A DNA stretch of 64,000 nt from Mesorhizobium sp. YM1C-6-2 (GTDB lineage: Bacteria; Pseudomonadota; Alphaproteobacteria; Rhizobiales; Rhizobiaceae): the NCBI RefSeq assembly GCF_003666685.1, contig NZ_RCIZ01000004.1, positions 186,001 through 250,000 on the forward strand. Reading direction: 5' to 3'. Below are positions 37,611 through 46,507 of this stretch, one piece after another (position 1 is the stretch's first letter; every line of letters begins with the position of its first letter). The notes under the pieces are model-generated. The model worked only from the letters and a program-made list of their open reading frames with translations. It ran no database searches and was not told the origin of the DNA. Both the position numbers and the translations under genes were made by a program.

Positions 37611-38545
37611 ACCCAAGCCACGTCGCCAACCCTCTGGTCGGAATAGGCCTGAAGGTCATTTCGGTGACGGTCTTCGTGGTCATGTCGGCCTTCATCAAGG
37701 CCTCGGGCCAGCTCCCGGCCGGACAGATCGTCTTCTTCCGGTCGTTTTTCGCCTTTCTGCCGGTGATGGCCTACCTGGCCTATCGCCGGGAACTGCGCAC
37801 CGCGATCTATACGAAGAGGCCGCTCGGCCATGTCGTGCGTGGCGTTATCGGTGTCTGCGCGATGGGGCTCTCCTTCTTCGCCCTGACACGCCTCCCGCTG
37901 CCCGAAGCCATCACGCTCAACTATGCGCAACCGCTTTTCGTGGTCATGTTCAGCGCCCTGTTTCTCGGCGAGATGGTCCGCGTCTATCGATGGAGCGCGG
38001 TCGCGGTAGGACTGGTCGGCGTGGTGATCGTCTCATGGCCGAAATTGTCGCTGCTGAGCGGTGGCGCTCAGATGGACAATGACGAAATCCTCGGCGTGAT
38101 CGCCGCGCTACTGGCGGCGTCCTTCTCGGCGGCGGCGATGCTGCAGGTCCGAAGCCTGGTGCATTCAGAGAAGAGCGCGGTCATCGTCATCTGGTTCTCG
38201 CTGACGGCCAGTGTCGCCGGGCTGATGACGTTTCCGTTCGGATGGCAGCCGATCGATGCCAGCCAGGCGCTGTTCCTGATCATGGCGGGCGTCTGTGGCG
38301 GCATCGCCCAGATACTCATGACGGAAGCCTATCGCCATGCCGAGGCTTCCACCGTGGCGCCTTTCGAATACACCTCCATCATCGTCGCGATAACCATCGG
38401 CTATCTGGCTTTCGGCGAGTCCCCGACGATCCACATCATCGTCGGCGGGGCGATCGTGATCGGCGCGGGCATCTTCATCGTCTGGCGGGAAAGCCGGCTC
38501 GGCATCGAGCGGCGCAGGGCGCGAAAGGCGTCGATCCCGCAATAG
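37607..38545 (+). CDS. EamA/DMT-family transporter
   Basis: 312 aa from a TTG start in a TTGA overlap with the oxidoreductase stop; the in-frame ATG at 37523 lies inside the upstream gene. Ten hydrophobic helices in two EamA repeats (GLKVISVTVFVVMSAFIKAS...; EILGVIAALLAASFSAAAM...). Features such as FFRSFFAFLPV, LNYAQPLFV and APFEYTSIIVAI are standard for the family. Substrate unknown; translational coupling suggests it moves a compound linked to the oxidoreductase. Confidence 0.88.
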   Translation: MNPSHVANPLVGIGLKVISVTVFVVMSAFIKASGQLPAGQIVFFRSFFAFLPVMAYLAYRRELRTAIYTKRPLGHVVRGVIGVCAMGLSFFALTRLPLPEAITLNYAQPLFVVMFSALFLGEMVRVYRWSAVAVGLVGVVIVSWPKLSLLSGGAQMDNDEILGVIAALLAASFSAAAMLQVRSLVHSEKSAVIVIWFSLTASVAGLMTFPFGWQPIDASQALFLIMAGVCGGIAQILMTEAYRHAEASTVAPFEYTSIIVAITIGYLAFGESPTIHIIVGGAIVIGAGIFIVWRESRLGIERRRARKASIPQ

Positions 38546-38549
38546 GGGG

Positions 38550-39350
38550 TCAGGACGCGGCTGCCGCCGCCTGCAATGCCCTGGCAGTGGCCTCGTCGGC
38601 GGGGAAGAACGATTCGATCGCCAGTTCCGACAGCGTCACGTCGAGCGGCGTGCCGAAAACCGTCGTGGTGCTGATGAATGTCAGGATTTCATTGCCCATG
38701 CGAAGCTTCAGCGGGTGGACGATCGCCGCAAGGTTTGCGTCCTGCGCGCGTTGCGTCCGCGGTCCGGACGGATATGACAGCAGTTCCCGCTCCAACTCGG
38801 CGAGCACCGGGTCACCCGTGGCGTCCAGCTGACGCTTCAGCCGTTCGATCAGATGGTTGCGCCATTCGAACAGGTTTACGACGCGCGGCGCCAATCCTTG
38901 CGGGTGCAGGCTAAGCCTCAGGACATTGACGGGTGGCTGCAGCAGCGCCGGGTCGAGAATGTCGGCGAGCAGCGGCGCGACCGCGGCATTGGCGTCGACC
39001 ATGTGCCAGTGCCGGTCGAGCGCGATGGCCGGGTTGGGTTCGTGGCCCTTGAGCACTAGACGCACTGCCTGGCGGGCGGCGGCCAGCGAGGGATCATCGA
39101 GATTGTGCTCGCCGTAACGTGGGGCGAAGCCGGCCGCGAGCAGCAGATGGTTGCGCTCCCTGAGCGGGATGTCCAACTGGTCGGCGAGATGGAGCACCAT
39201 GTCGCGAGAGGGCTTTGCGCGGCCGCTTTCAAGGAAGCTCAGATGGCGCTGCGAGATTTCGGCCTCGCTGGCGAGGTCGAGTTGGCTCATGCGCCGCCGC
39301 ACCCGCCATTCGCGCAGCAGTGCCCCGGGTGAATTCTCAGTCATCAGCAT
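38550..39350 (-). CDS. XRE-family regulator with MmyB-like ligand-binding domain
   Basis: 266 aa. N-terminal HTH (LLREWRVRRRMSQLDLASEAEISQRHLSFLESGRAKPSRDMVLHLADQL, about 10-60), then the MmyB-like domain (HWHMVDANAAVAPLL ... VVNLFEWRNHLIERLKRQ). Such regulators usually control an adjacent divergent gene; here that is the membrane protein at 39476. A short inverted repeat lies between them. It ends 4 bp from the transporter stop. Confidence 0.9.
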   Translation of the reverse strand: MLMTENSPGALLREWRVRRRMSQLDLASEAEISQRHLSFLESGRAKPSRDMVLHLADQLDIPLRERNHLLLAAGFAPRYGEHNLDDPSLAAARQAVRLVLKGHEPNPAIALDRHWHMVDANAAVAPLLADILDPALLQPPVNVLRLSLHPQGLAPRVVNLFEWRNHLIERLKRQLDATGDPVLAELERELLSYPSGPRTQRAQDANLAAIVHPLKLRMGNEILTFISTTTVFGTPLDVTLSELAIESFFPADEATARALQAAAAAS

Positions 39351-39385
39351 GTTCCAGATGATAGGCGAGCAAGGAAATCACATCT

Positions 39386-39402
39386 ATTACCTCTCGCGTA
39401 AT
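39386..39402. promoter_or_regulatory. Candidate operator between XRE regulator and membrane protein
   Basis: ATTAC-N7-GTAAT dyad in the 125-bp divergent intergenic region. Its location between an XRE regulator and its likely target suggests an operator, but the arms are short and chance is not excluded. Confidence 0.35.
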
Positions 39403-39475
39403 CGTCTTTCCAATCAGCGCGAACGATCTTCCTGTCATGCCGGCAAGCAAGCCGGCCCAACAAGAGGAAATCGTC

Positions 39476-39871
39476 ATGTCCTTTACGCTCAGCCCGTTTC
39501 ACCGCCAGATACTGTTCATCGACGCCGCTGTCAGCGGCGCCGCGGGTCTGCTCATGGTCGCCGGCGCGCCGTTTCTGTCGCCGCTGCTCGGATTGCCTGA
39601 AAATCTGATCTTCTGGGCGGGCCTCGCGCTGTTCCCGTTCGTCGCGTTCCTTGTCGCCGTCGCGCGGCGCGGCGAAGCTTCGCGGCTCGTGCTGATCGAC
39701 ATCATCGCGATCAACGCGCTGTGGGTAGCGGCGAGCTTCGGCCTGCTGGCCAGTGGCGCGGTGGCGCCGACCTTGCTCGGATACGCCTTCGTCGTCGCGC
39801 AGGCGCTGGCCGTCGCACTACTTGCCGGGCTGCAGCTCGTCGGGCTGCGCCGGACGACGGCGAACGCCTAG
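39476..39871 (+). CDS. Small four-helix integral membrane protein
   Basis: 131 aa from ATG 39476 (SD AAGAGGAAA; the ATG at 39437 has no SD). About four TM helices: LFIDAAVSGAAGLLMVAG, LIFWAGLALFPFVAFLVAVA, VLIDIIAINALWVAASFGLLA and YAFVVAQALAVALLAGLQLVG. I do not recognise a functional family; similar proteins are commonly paired with XRE regulators. It is the likely regulatory target of the divergent MmyB-like protein. Confidence 0.75.
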   Translation: MSFTLSPFHRQILFIDAAVSGAAGLLMVAGAPFLSPLLGLPENLIFWAGLALFPFVAFLVAVARRGEASRLVLIDIIAINALWVAASFGLLASGAVAPTLLGYAFVVAQALAVALLAGLQLVGLRRTTANA

Positions 39872-40728
39872 GAGAGCGACCGGAGCTTCGCCTTGATCTC
39901 CAGGAAATCCCGCCACGCAAGCTTCTTGTGGGCGGGGTTTCTGAGCAGATAGGCCGGATGCAGCGTCGGCATGGCGGGGATCTCCATCCCAGAAGACGTC
40001 ACATGCACCTTCCAAGTGCCGCGCAGCCTCAACACCCCCTCGGTGACCCGCAAAAGGGTTTTTGCGGAGGGACCACCAAGCGTGACCAGCACCTTCGGAT
40101 TGGCGAGTTCGATCTGCCTCTCGATGAACGGGCGGCAGATCTCGGTCTCCTGCGGCGTCGGCGTGCGGTTCCCCGGCGGCCGCCAGGGGATGACATTGGC
40201 GATGTAGGCCGTCTGCCGGTCGAGCCCGATCGCCGCCAGCATCCGGTCGAGCAACTGGCCGGAACGGCCGACGAAGGGCAGGCCTTCCAGATCCTCGTCA
40301 CGGCCGGGCGCCTCGCCGACCAGCATGATGTCGGCCTGCGGATTGCCGTCGGCGAAGACCAGGTTCTTCGCGGTGAATTTGAGGTTGCAGCCGTCGAACT
40401 CGGCCAGGTGCCCGCGCAGTTCGTCCAGCGTCGCGGCCGTCGCTGCACGCTGCCGGGCCAGCGCAACCTGCCCCTCGTCAGGCACGGCGACGGGCGTCTT
40501 CACTGCAGGCGGCGGCATCCTCGGCTCCGGCGAGCGCGATGGAGCGGGCATCGCCCTGGCGGGCTCGGCCTGCCTTGCCAGCGGAGCGGGCTGCGCCTCG
40601 CTCACCGCGAAGCGATCGACAGGTTCGTCGGTGAGCGCTTCGTCGACGCCGGCCTCTGCGTAGAAGGCAAGCAACTCGCGCAGGCCGGGCCGATCCTTTT
40701 CGAGGGGAAGATCCATGGGCGCGACCAT
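39868..40728 (-). CDS. Family 4 uracil-DNA glycosylase
   Basis: 286 aa. The C-terminal UDG domain (about 110-286) has motif A GEAPGRDEDLEGLPFVGRSGQLL and YIANVIPWRPPGNRTPTPQE; the motif-B region is LHPAYLLRNP. The N-terminal ~100 residues are Pro/Ala/Arg-rich and variable, as in rhizobial homologues. The family normally carries a 4Fe-4S cluster. Removes uracil from DNA. Stop overlaps the stop of the converging membrane protein gene. Confidence 0.92.
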   Translation of the reverse strand: MVAPMDLPLEKDRPGLRELLAFYAEAGVDEALTDEPVDRFAVSEAQPAPLARQAEPARAMPAPSRSPEPRMPPPAVKTPVAVPDEGQVALARQRAATAATLDELRGHLAEFDGCNLKFTAKNLVFADGNPQADIMLVGEAPGRDEDLEGLPFVGRSGQLLDRMLAAIGLDRQTAYIANVIPWRPPGNRTPTPQETEICRPFIERQIELANPKVLVTLGGPSAKTLLRVTEGVLRLRGTWKVHVTSSGMEIPAMPTLHPAYLLRNPAHKKLAWRDFLEIKAKLRSLS

Positions 40729-40754
40729 CGGCTCTCATGGCCGCATTTGCAAGG

Positions 40755-41408
40755 TCAGGAGGAGGGGATGCGGGGATCCTGCACCAGAAAGAACTCCCAG
40801 CGCGGGGTGAAATCGGTGATCATGAAATTGAACGACGCGCTGTCGAGATGATCGATCTTCCCCTTGCGGAAAAGCAGGCGGTCATACGGTTCGAAGGCGC
40901 GGCTGTACTGGCCGAAACTTTCCGACCAGATGTTGCCGCTGTCGGTGCGGCGCTGGTCGAAGGAAAGGCCGTCGCCGAAGACGCTCGCCTTGCCGAGCTG
41001 CTCCTGCAACTCGAATTCGAACTCGATCCAGGGCAGCTCGCTGTTGTTCAGCATCTCGATGCGGACATGCAGGAAGCCGTTGGCATAGCGGCCGGAATAG
41101 TCGAATGGCCGGATCGGGCGCACTGTGCGGATGACCATGGTGACCGGAGAGGCCGAGTTCATTTCCTCCCGGATGGTGATCGGATCGTCCTTCGTGCCGG
41201 CTCCAGAGACCCCGACGATCCGGAAACCGCCGAGTTCATCCGAGAAGCTGTAGGCGCCCGCCTGCCACTGTTTTGAGGGTGCTTCCTCTGCGGCAACGCG
41301 CCCCAGGGTCAGCAGGATCGCCGCAAGGAACGCGGCGGCGCCGGCCATCCTGCCGGGAAGCCGTTGATTTTGCTGCGATACGGAACAGGAGAGCCCGGTC
41401 TGCCGCAT
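40755..41408 (-). CDS. Conserved exported protein of unknown function
   Basis: 217 aa from ATG 41408 (in-frame alternatives at 41468 and 41348). Hydrophobic export segment AGAAAFLAAILLTLGRVAAEE, then a beta-rich domain (YSFSDELGGFRIVGVSGAGTKDDPITIREEMNSASPVTMVIRTVRPI; LPWIEFEFELQEQLGKASVFGDGLSFDQ). No catalytic motif recognised. It lies 26 bp upstream of the glycosylase gene on the same strand and divergently from the ETF-QO gene. Confidence 0.75.
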   Translation of the reverse strand: MRQTGLSCSVSQQNQRLPGRMAGAAAFLAAILLTLGRVAAEEAPSKQWQAGAYSFSDELGGFRIVGVSGAGTKDDPITIREEMNSASPVTMVIRTVRPIRPFDYSGRYANGFLHVRIEMLNNSELPWIEFEFELQEQLGKASVFGDGLSFDQRRTDSGNIWSESFGQYSRAFEPYDRLLFRKGKIDHLDSASFNFMITDFTPRWEFFLVQDPRIPSS

Positions 41409-41488
41409 CGGCTCAGTATGGACGAGAACCTTGCCCCCGAACACTGGAAAAGCGGTTTCACCTCGCACCTGGATAAGCTAAGGAGCCC

Positions 41489-43225
41489 ATGAGCCAGCAA
41501 AATGGCCTACCCAAGCAGCCTGAGCGAGCCGATGTGGGGAGCGGAATGAGCGAAATCGAACGTGAAAGCATGGAGTTCGACGTTGTGATCGTCGGGGCGG
41601 GACCGGCTGGCCTCGCCGCTGCGATCCGGCTGAAACAGGTGAACCCCGAGCTTTCGGTCGTGGTGCTGGAGAAGGGCGCCGAGGTCGGCGCCCACATCCT
41701 GTCCGGCGCGGTGGTCGACCCGATCGGTATCGACCGGCTGCTGCCCGGCTGGCGCGACGAAGCCGACCATCCGTTCAAGACGCCGGTCACCGACGATCAT
41801 TTCCTCGTGCTCGGACCGGCGGGTTCCTTCCGCCTGCCGAACTTCCTGATGCCGCCGCTGATGAACAACCACGGCAACTACGCCGTGTCGCTCGGCAATG
41901 TCTGCCGCTGGCTGGCCGGCAAGGCCGAGGCGCTTGGCGTCGAGATTTATCCGGGCTTCGCCGCCGCGGGCCTTCTCTACAATGACGCAGGCGCCGTGAC
42001 CGGGGTCTACACCGGTGACATGGGCATCGAGCGTGATGGTTCGCACGGTCCGGGCTACGCCCCGGGCATGGCGCTGATGGGCAAATATGTGCTCATCGGC
42101 GAGGGCGCGCGGGGCTCGCTCGCCAAGCAGCTCATCGCCAAGTTCAATCTTTCGGACGGTCGCGAGCCGGGCAAATACGGCATCGGCCTGAAGGAACTCT
42201 GGGAGGTCGCTCCCGAGAAGCACAGGCCGGGTCTCGTGCAGCACTCCTTCGGCTGGCCGCTCGACATGAAGACCGGCGGCGGTTCCTTCCTCTATCACCT
42301 CGAGGACAACCAGGTGGCGGTCGGCTTCGTGCTCCACCTCAACTACAAGAATCCCTGGATTTCGCCGTTTGAGGAATTCCAGCGCTTCAAGACGCATCCC
42401 GCGATCCGCGACACGTTCGAGGGTGGCAAGCGCATCTCCTACGGCGCGCGCGCCATCACCGAGGGCGGCTGGCAGTCGGTGCCGAAGCTTTCCTTCCCTG
42501 GCGGCGCGCTGATCGGCTGCTCGGCCGGCTTCGTCAACGTGCCGCGCATCAAGGGATCGCACAATGCGGTGCTATCCGGCATGCTCGCTGCCGAGCATGT
42601 CGCCAAGGCGCTCGGCGACGGCCGCGCCAATGACGAGCTGACCGCCTACGAGGATGCCTGGCGCGACAGCGACATCGGCAAGGATCTGAAGAAGGTCCGC
42701 AACGTGAAGCCGCTCTGGTCGCGCTTCGGCACCGTGCTCGGCGTCGGCCTCGGCGGGCTGGACATGTGGCTGAACACGCTGTTCGGCGTCTCGCTGTTCG
42801 GCACCTTGAAGCATGGCAAGGCCGACTACGCCACGCTAGACCCAGCCTCCAAGCACAAGAGGATCGTCTATCCGAAGGCGGACGGGGTCCTGACCTTCGA
42901 CCGGCTGTCCTCGGTGTTCCTGTCGAACACCAATCACGAGGAGAACCAGCCGATCCATCTGCAGGTGAAGGACATGGCGCTGCAGGTGCGCTCCGAGCAC
43001 GACGTGTTCGCAGGCCCATCGACGCGCTACTGCCCTGCTGCGGTCTATGAATGGGTCGATGCGGACGGCAATGCTGCGGCCGATCCTTCGGCCAAGGACG
43101 TGCGCTTCGTGATCAACGCGCAGAACTGCGTCCACTGCAAGACGTGCGACATCAAGGACCCCAACCAGAACATCAACTGGGTGCCGCCGCAAGGCGGCGA
43201 AGGACCGGTCTACCCGAACATGTGA
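41489..43225 (+). CDS. Electron-transfer flavoprotein-ubiquinone oxidoreductase
   Basis: 578 aa, full length. FAD-binding VVIVGAGPAGLAAAIRL near residue 30, ubiquinone/FAD domain motifs (EKGAEVGAHILSGAV, GGAYLIGCSAGFVNVPRIKGSHNAV-like segment) and a C-terminal 4Fe-4S domain with Cys ligands in NAQNCVHCKTCDIKDPNQNINWVPPQGGEGPVYPNM. It passes electrons from ETF, reduced by acyl-CoA dehydrogenases such as the IVD at 61089, to ubiquinone. The Fe-S domain and length exclude FixC. Confidence 0.96.
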   Translation: MSQQNGLPKQPERADVGSGMSEIERESMEFDVVIVGAGPAGLAAAIRLKQVNPELSVVVLEKGAEVGAHILSGAVVDPIGIDRLLPGWRDEADHPFKTPVTDDHFLVLGPAGSFRLPNFLMPPLMNNHGNYAVSLGNVCRWLAGKAEALGVEIYPGFAAAGLLYNDAGAVTGVYTGDMGIERDGSHGPGYAPGMALMGKYVLIGEGARGSLAKQLIAKFNLSDGREPGKYGIGLKELWEVAPEKHRPGLVQHSFGWPLDMKTGGGSFLYHLEDNQVAVGFVLHLNYKNPWISPFEEFQRFKTHPAIRDTFEGGKRISYGARAITEGGWQSVPKLSFPGGALIGCSAGFVNVPRIKGSHNAVLSGMLAAEHVAKALGDGRANDELTAYEDAWRDSDIGKDLKKVRNVKPLWSRFGTVLGVGLGGLDMWLNTLFGVSLFGTLKHGKADYATLDPASKHKRIVYPKADGVLTFDRLSSVFLSNTNHEENQPIHLQVKDMALQVRSEHDVFAGPSTRYCPAAVYEWVDADGNAAADPSAKDVRFVINAQNCVHCKTCDIKDPNQNINWVPPQGGEGPVYPNM

Positions 43226-43273
43226 GGCGACCGGGCTGAGGGGCCTGATCGACGCGCTGACAGGACCCTGACG

Positions 43274-44296
43274 CTACTCGGCCAGCGACGCGGTAGCGGT
43301 CAGCGGGTCGTCGGCTTCGGGATCGGCAGGCTCAAGCGAGAATTCGAGCAGCACCGGCAGATGATCGGAGCCGACGGGTTCCAGCGTGGCGACCGAGTGC
43401 ACGATCACCGCGCCCTTGGCGAATATCCGGTCGATAGGCAATCCCGCGAAGCGCAGGAATTCCGGCAGACGGTGGTGGATCCAGGTCGGACCGGCGGGGC
43501 CGACCGGCGCCATGCCGGAGGCGGCGGCGATGCGCGCCGATGCTGCGCTCCACGGCGTTGCGTTGAGGTCGCCGGCGAGGATCGCCGTCTCCGCCATGGC
43601 CGCCAGCATGGGCGCTCTCCGATCGATCTGGCTGGACTGGCTGAACGGCCATGGCCAATGCAGATGGAGCGCGCCGACGTCGACGTGCGTACCGCCGAAG
43701 TCGACGGTGGCGGTGGCCATGGTTCCGCCGTCCAGGCATTGGGCCTCGATGCCCTCGGCAAGGGGCCTTAGCGACAGGATGGCGACGCCGCCGGCACCGC
43801 TGTCTCCCGCGCAGACGATGCGGTAGGGATAGGCGCTCGACAGAAGCGAAAGCTTTTCCGCCCACATGGCGGACACCTCGTTCAGTGTCACCACGTCGGG
43901 ACGCGTGCGCCCGATCAGCGACAGAACTTTCCCGGGCTCCGGGTTGTCGTAGCGCAGGTTGAGATGCAGCAGCCGGTAGACCGGGCTGAGCGGATCAGCA
44001 GGCTGGTGGGAGGCCTGGACCGGGCCGGCGCCCGGCAGCGACGCGCCGGTGACGGTCAGGATGGCTGCACTGCCGAACAGGGCGGCGAGGAATCCATGCC
44101 AGCGGAACGAGCGGGCGAGGAGCAGCGGAAGCGCCGCGACCAGGAGCAGCACGGCGAGATGGACGCGGAAATGCGCCAGGGAATCGAAGGCCGGATGCAG
44201 CCGCCCGAAAAAACCACCCACGAGCGGCAGCGACAGCAGGACCGTCACCCAGAAGGCGACGAGGGTAATCGTGCGGTTCACGGTCTTCCCATCCAT
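43274..44296 (-). CDS. Endonuclease/exonuclease/phosphatase-family membrane protein
   Basis: 340 aa. Three N-terminal TM helices (about 9-28, 43-62 and 68-88), then an EEP domain: LLHLNLRYDNPEP, VTLNEVSAMW, AILAGDLNATPWSAAS and VGSDHLPVLLEF carry the catalytic Asn, Glu, Asp-Asn and Asp-His. Membrane-anchored EEP proteins of this kind are common in alphaproteobacteria; the substrate (nucleic acid, phosphoester or lipid) is unknown. Confidence 0.88.
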   Translation of the reverse strand: MDGKTVNRTITLVAFWVTVLLSLPLVGGFFGRLHPAFDSLAHFRVHLAVLLLVAALPLLLARSFRWHGFLAALFGSAAILTVTGASLPGAGPVQASHQPADPLSPVYRLLHLNLRYDNPEPGKVLSLIGRTRPDVVTLNEVSAMWAEKLSLLSSAYPYRIVCAGDSGAGGVAILSLRPLAEGIEAQCLDGGTMATATVDFGGTHVDVGALHLHWPWPFSQSSQIDRRAPMLAAMAETAILAGDLNATPWSAASARIAAASGMAPVGPAGPTWIHHRLPEFLRFAGLPIDRIFAKGAVIVHSVATLEPVGSDHLPVLLEFSLEPADPEADDPLTATASLAE

Positions 44297-44348
44297 TGGC
44301 GCCTTGTTCTGCAGGATTGCGGCCCAATCAAGATGGGTGGCCGTCTAC

Positions 44349-45851
44349 CTACTGGAAGGCGGTCTCGGCAAAGCTCCTGAGCTTGCGCGAATGCAGCCGC
44401 TCCTTGGGCATTTCGGCGAGCTTCTCCAGGGCGCGTATGCCTATGGTGAGATGCTGGGCGACCTGACGCTTGTAGAATTCGGACGCCATGCCGGGCAGCT
44501 TCAACTCGCCGTGCAGCGGCTTGTCCGACACGCAGAGCAGCGTCCCGTAGGGCACGCGGAAACGGAAGCCGTTGGCGGCTATCGTCGCCGATTCCATGTC
44601 GAGAGCGATGGCACGCGATTGCGACAGACGTTGCACGGGGCCGCGCTGGTCCCGCAGTTCCCAGTTGCGGTTGTCGATGGTGGCGACCGTGCCGGTGCGC
44701 ATGATGCGCTTGAGGTCGTAGCCGGCAAGCCCGGTAACCTCGGCGACCGCCTCCTCCAGCGCGACCTGCACTTCTGCGAGCGCCGGGATCGGGATCCAGA
44801 CCGGCAGGTCGTCGTCCAGCACGTGGTCCTCGCGCACATAGGCGTGCGCCAGCACGTAGTCGCCGAGCGCCTGAGTGTTACGCAGGCCGGCGCAGTGACC
44901 GAGCATCAGCCATGCATGGGGCCTGAGCACCGCTATGTGGTCGGTGATTGTCTTGGCGTTGGAGGGGCCGACGCCGATATTGACCATGGTGATGCCGTCA
45001 TGGCCCGCCTTCTTCAGGTGATAGGCCGGCATCTGGGGCATGCGCGTCAGCGTCGAGCCTTCGAGCGGCTGGTCCTCGCCAGCCGGCGTTGTGATGTTGC
45101 CTGGCTCGACGAAGAACTCGTAGCCGCCACCGCCCTTGGCCATCAGCTCGCGCGCGAGAATGCAGAACTCGTCGATGTAGAACTGGTAGTTGGTGAACAG
45201 CACGAAGTTCTGGAAATGCTCGGGGCTGGTCGCCGTGTAATGGGCGAGCCGGTGCAGCGAGTAGTCGATGCGCTGCGCGGTGAAAGGCGCCAGCGGCCGC
45301 GCCTCGCCGGGAACGATCTCGAACGTGCCGTTGGCGATATGGTCGTCGGTTCCGTCGAGGTCCGGCACGTCGAAGAGGTCGCGGATCGGCCGCTGGATGC
45401 GGTCGGCAATCGCGCCGTCGACATAGGTCCCTTCGAGGAAGGCGAAGTGCAGCGGGATGGGGGTTTCCGACTCGGATACGACGACCGGCACGCCGTGATT
45501 GCGCATGATCAGGCGCAGCTGTTCGTTCAGGTAGCTCTCGAAAAGGTCGGGGCGTGTGACGGTGGTCGAGAAATGCCCCGGTATGGGCATGTGGCCATAG
45601 GCCTGGCGCGAGTCGACCTGGCTGTAGGACGATGTGGTCAGGCCGACCTCGGGGTAGAATGCCCGGTATCTTTTGTTTGGATCGCCGCCTTCGGCAAGTC
45701 CGGCGAAGGAGTCGCGCAGGAACCTGGTATTACGGCTGTAGAGTTCCCTCAGGGTCGCGACTGCCTCGGCCGCGTCGGTGAAGCTCTTGCGCCCGAACGG
45801 TTCGGGCGAGACGACTGATTCTATGGGTTCGGGATAGATTCGCTTTTCCAT
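44349..45851 (-). CDS. amn: AMP nucleosidase
   Basis: 500 aa from ATG 45851 (sequence upstream of MEKRIYPEP is non-homologous). N-terminal AMP-nucleosidase domain (FTDAAEAVATLRELYSRNTRFLRDSFAGL), HFAFLEGTYVDG, and C-terminal phosphorylase-type domain with MVNIGVGPSNAKTITDHIAVLRPHAWLMLGHCAGLR and IALDMESATIAANGFRFRVPYGTLLCVSDKPLHGELKLPG. Splits AMP into adenine and ribose-5-phosphate. Confidence 0.96.
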   Translation of the reverse strand: MEKRIYPEPIESVVSPEPFGRKSFTDAAEAVATLRELYSRNTRFLRDSFAGLAEGGDPNKRYRAFYPEVGLTTSSYSQVDSRQAYGHMPIPGHFSTTVTRPDLFESYLNEQLRLIMRNHGVPVVVSESETPIPLHFAFLEGTYVDGAIADRIQRPIRDLFDVPDLDGTDDHIANGTFEIVPGEARPLAPFTAQRIDYSLHRLAHYTATSPEHFQNFVLFTNYQFYIDEFCILARELMAKGGGGYEFFVEPGNITTPAGEDQPLEGSTLTRMPQMPAYHLKKAGHDGITMVNIGVGPSNAKTITDHIAVLRPHAWLMLGHCAGLRNTQALGDYVLAHAYVREDHVLDDDLPVWIPIPALAEVQVALEEAVAEVTGLAGYDLKRIMRTGTVATIDNRNWELRDQRGPVQRLSQSRAIALDMESATIAANGFRFRVPYGTLLCVSDKPLHGELKLPGMASEFYKRQVAQHLTIGIRALEKLAEMPKERLHSRKLRSFAETAFQ

Positions 45852-45934
45852 GACCCAGTATAATGGGCCTTTGTGACGGTTGGGAGAGCCTGCCTCAGAA
45901 ATCGGCAGGCCAGGCCTCCGGGCCCCTCCCGTGC

Positions 45935-46138
45935 TCAGGCGCGCTGCAGGCTGACCATCAGCACGAAGCCGGCGCCGGTCTTCTTCAGCGCGGGAGCCTC
46001 GATCGTGGTCTGGTCGGCAGCCCGCAGGCTCGGCACCATCAGGATCGGCGCGGAGATCGCCAATATCACCACCATGGCCCGAGGCAGCAGCCTGAGGCAT
46101 TTGAGGGTCGTTTCAAGGTGGCGGGTCATGGTTTTCAC
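45935..46138 (-). CDS. Short membrane or secreted peptide, unknown
   Basis: 67 aa with a GTG start (or 64 aa from ATG 46129). Basic N-terminus, one hydrophobic helix (AMVVILAISAPILMVPSLRA) and a short polar tail (DQTTIEAPALKKTGAGFVLMVSLQRA), consistent with an export signal and small mature peptide. SD is weak. It lies between amn and another tiny same-strand gene. Confidence 0.45.
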   Translation of the reverse strand: MKTMTRHLETTLKCLRLLPRAMVVILAISAPILMVPSLRAADQTTIEAPALKKTGAGFVLMVSLQRA

Positions 46139-46167
46139 TGCGCTTTCGTTGGTCTGTGTCTCTGAGG

Positions 46168-46332
46168 TCAGTCTTGGTTCACGGATCGGCAGAAGATTTT
46201 CGGTGTCAGGAGGCAGGAAGCGCCGCTCTGGTAGTGGTGGCCCGATCGGCTGGCTTCCGCGACCAGGATGGCAAAGACCATGCCGAAGAGGGTCACTAGC
46301 AGGCAGACGATCGTGAAGCGGCGGGCGAGCAT
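46168..46332 (-). CDS. 54-aa membrane peptide, unknown
   Basis: Short reading frame MLARRFTIVCLLVTLFGMVF, then AILVAEASRSGHHYQSGASC and a short tail. One TM or signal segment (about 6-24) and three cysteines. A strong SD (AAGGAGA, 6 bases before ATG) supports translation. It lies 29 bp upstream of the previous peptide gene on the same strand, so the two may be co-transcribed. Function unknown. Confidence 0.6.
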   Translation of the reverse strand: MLARRFTIVCLLVTLFGMVFAILVAEASRSGHHYQSGASCLLTPKIFCRSVNQD

Positions 46333-46507
46333 TTCGGTCTCCTTCGATGCGAGGGAGAATGCGCGCGGGCGGCTGAACCGGCTCTGAGAAGGCCGTTCAT
46401 CGTGCGTTCAATTTTATTGACCGGCGTTAACGCCTTGGCGGACTTGCGTTTCGCGAGGGCGGTCCTATGTCCGGGTAGCCTTTCCAAGCAGCAGCGGAGA
46501 CCGCCTG

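Noticed and set aside
35286-37616. 776-aa open frame on the minus strand opposite the molybdopterin subunit
   Set aside because: Mirror frame of a well-conserved enzyme gene, with no recognisable domains or SD.
41489-43225. FixC-type oxidoreductase of nitrogen fixation
   Set aside because: The length and C-terminal 4Fe-4S domain are those of ETF-QO; no fixA, fixB or fixX is nearby.
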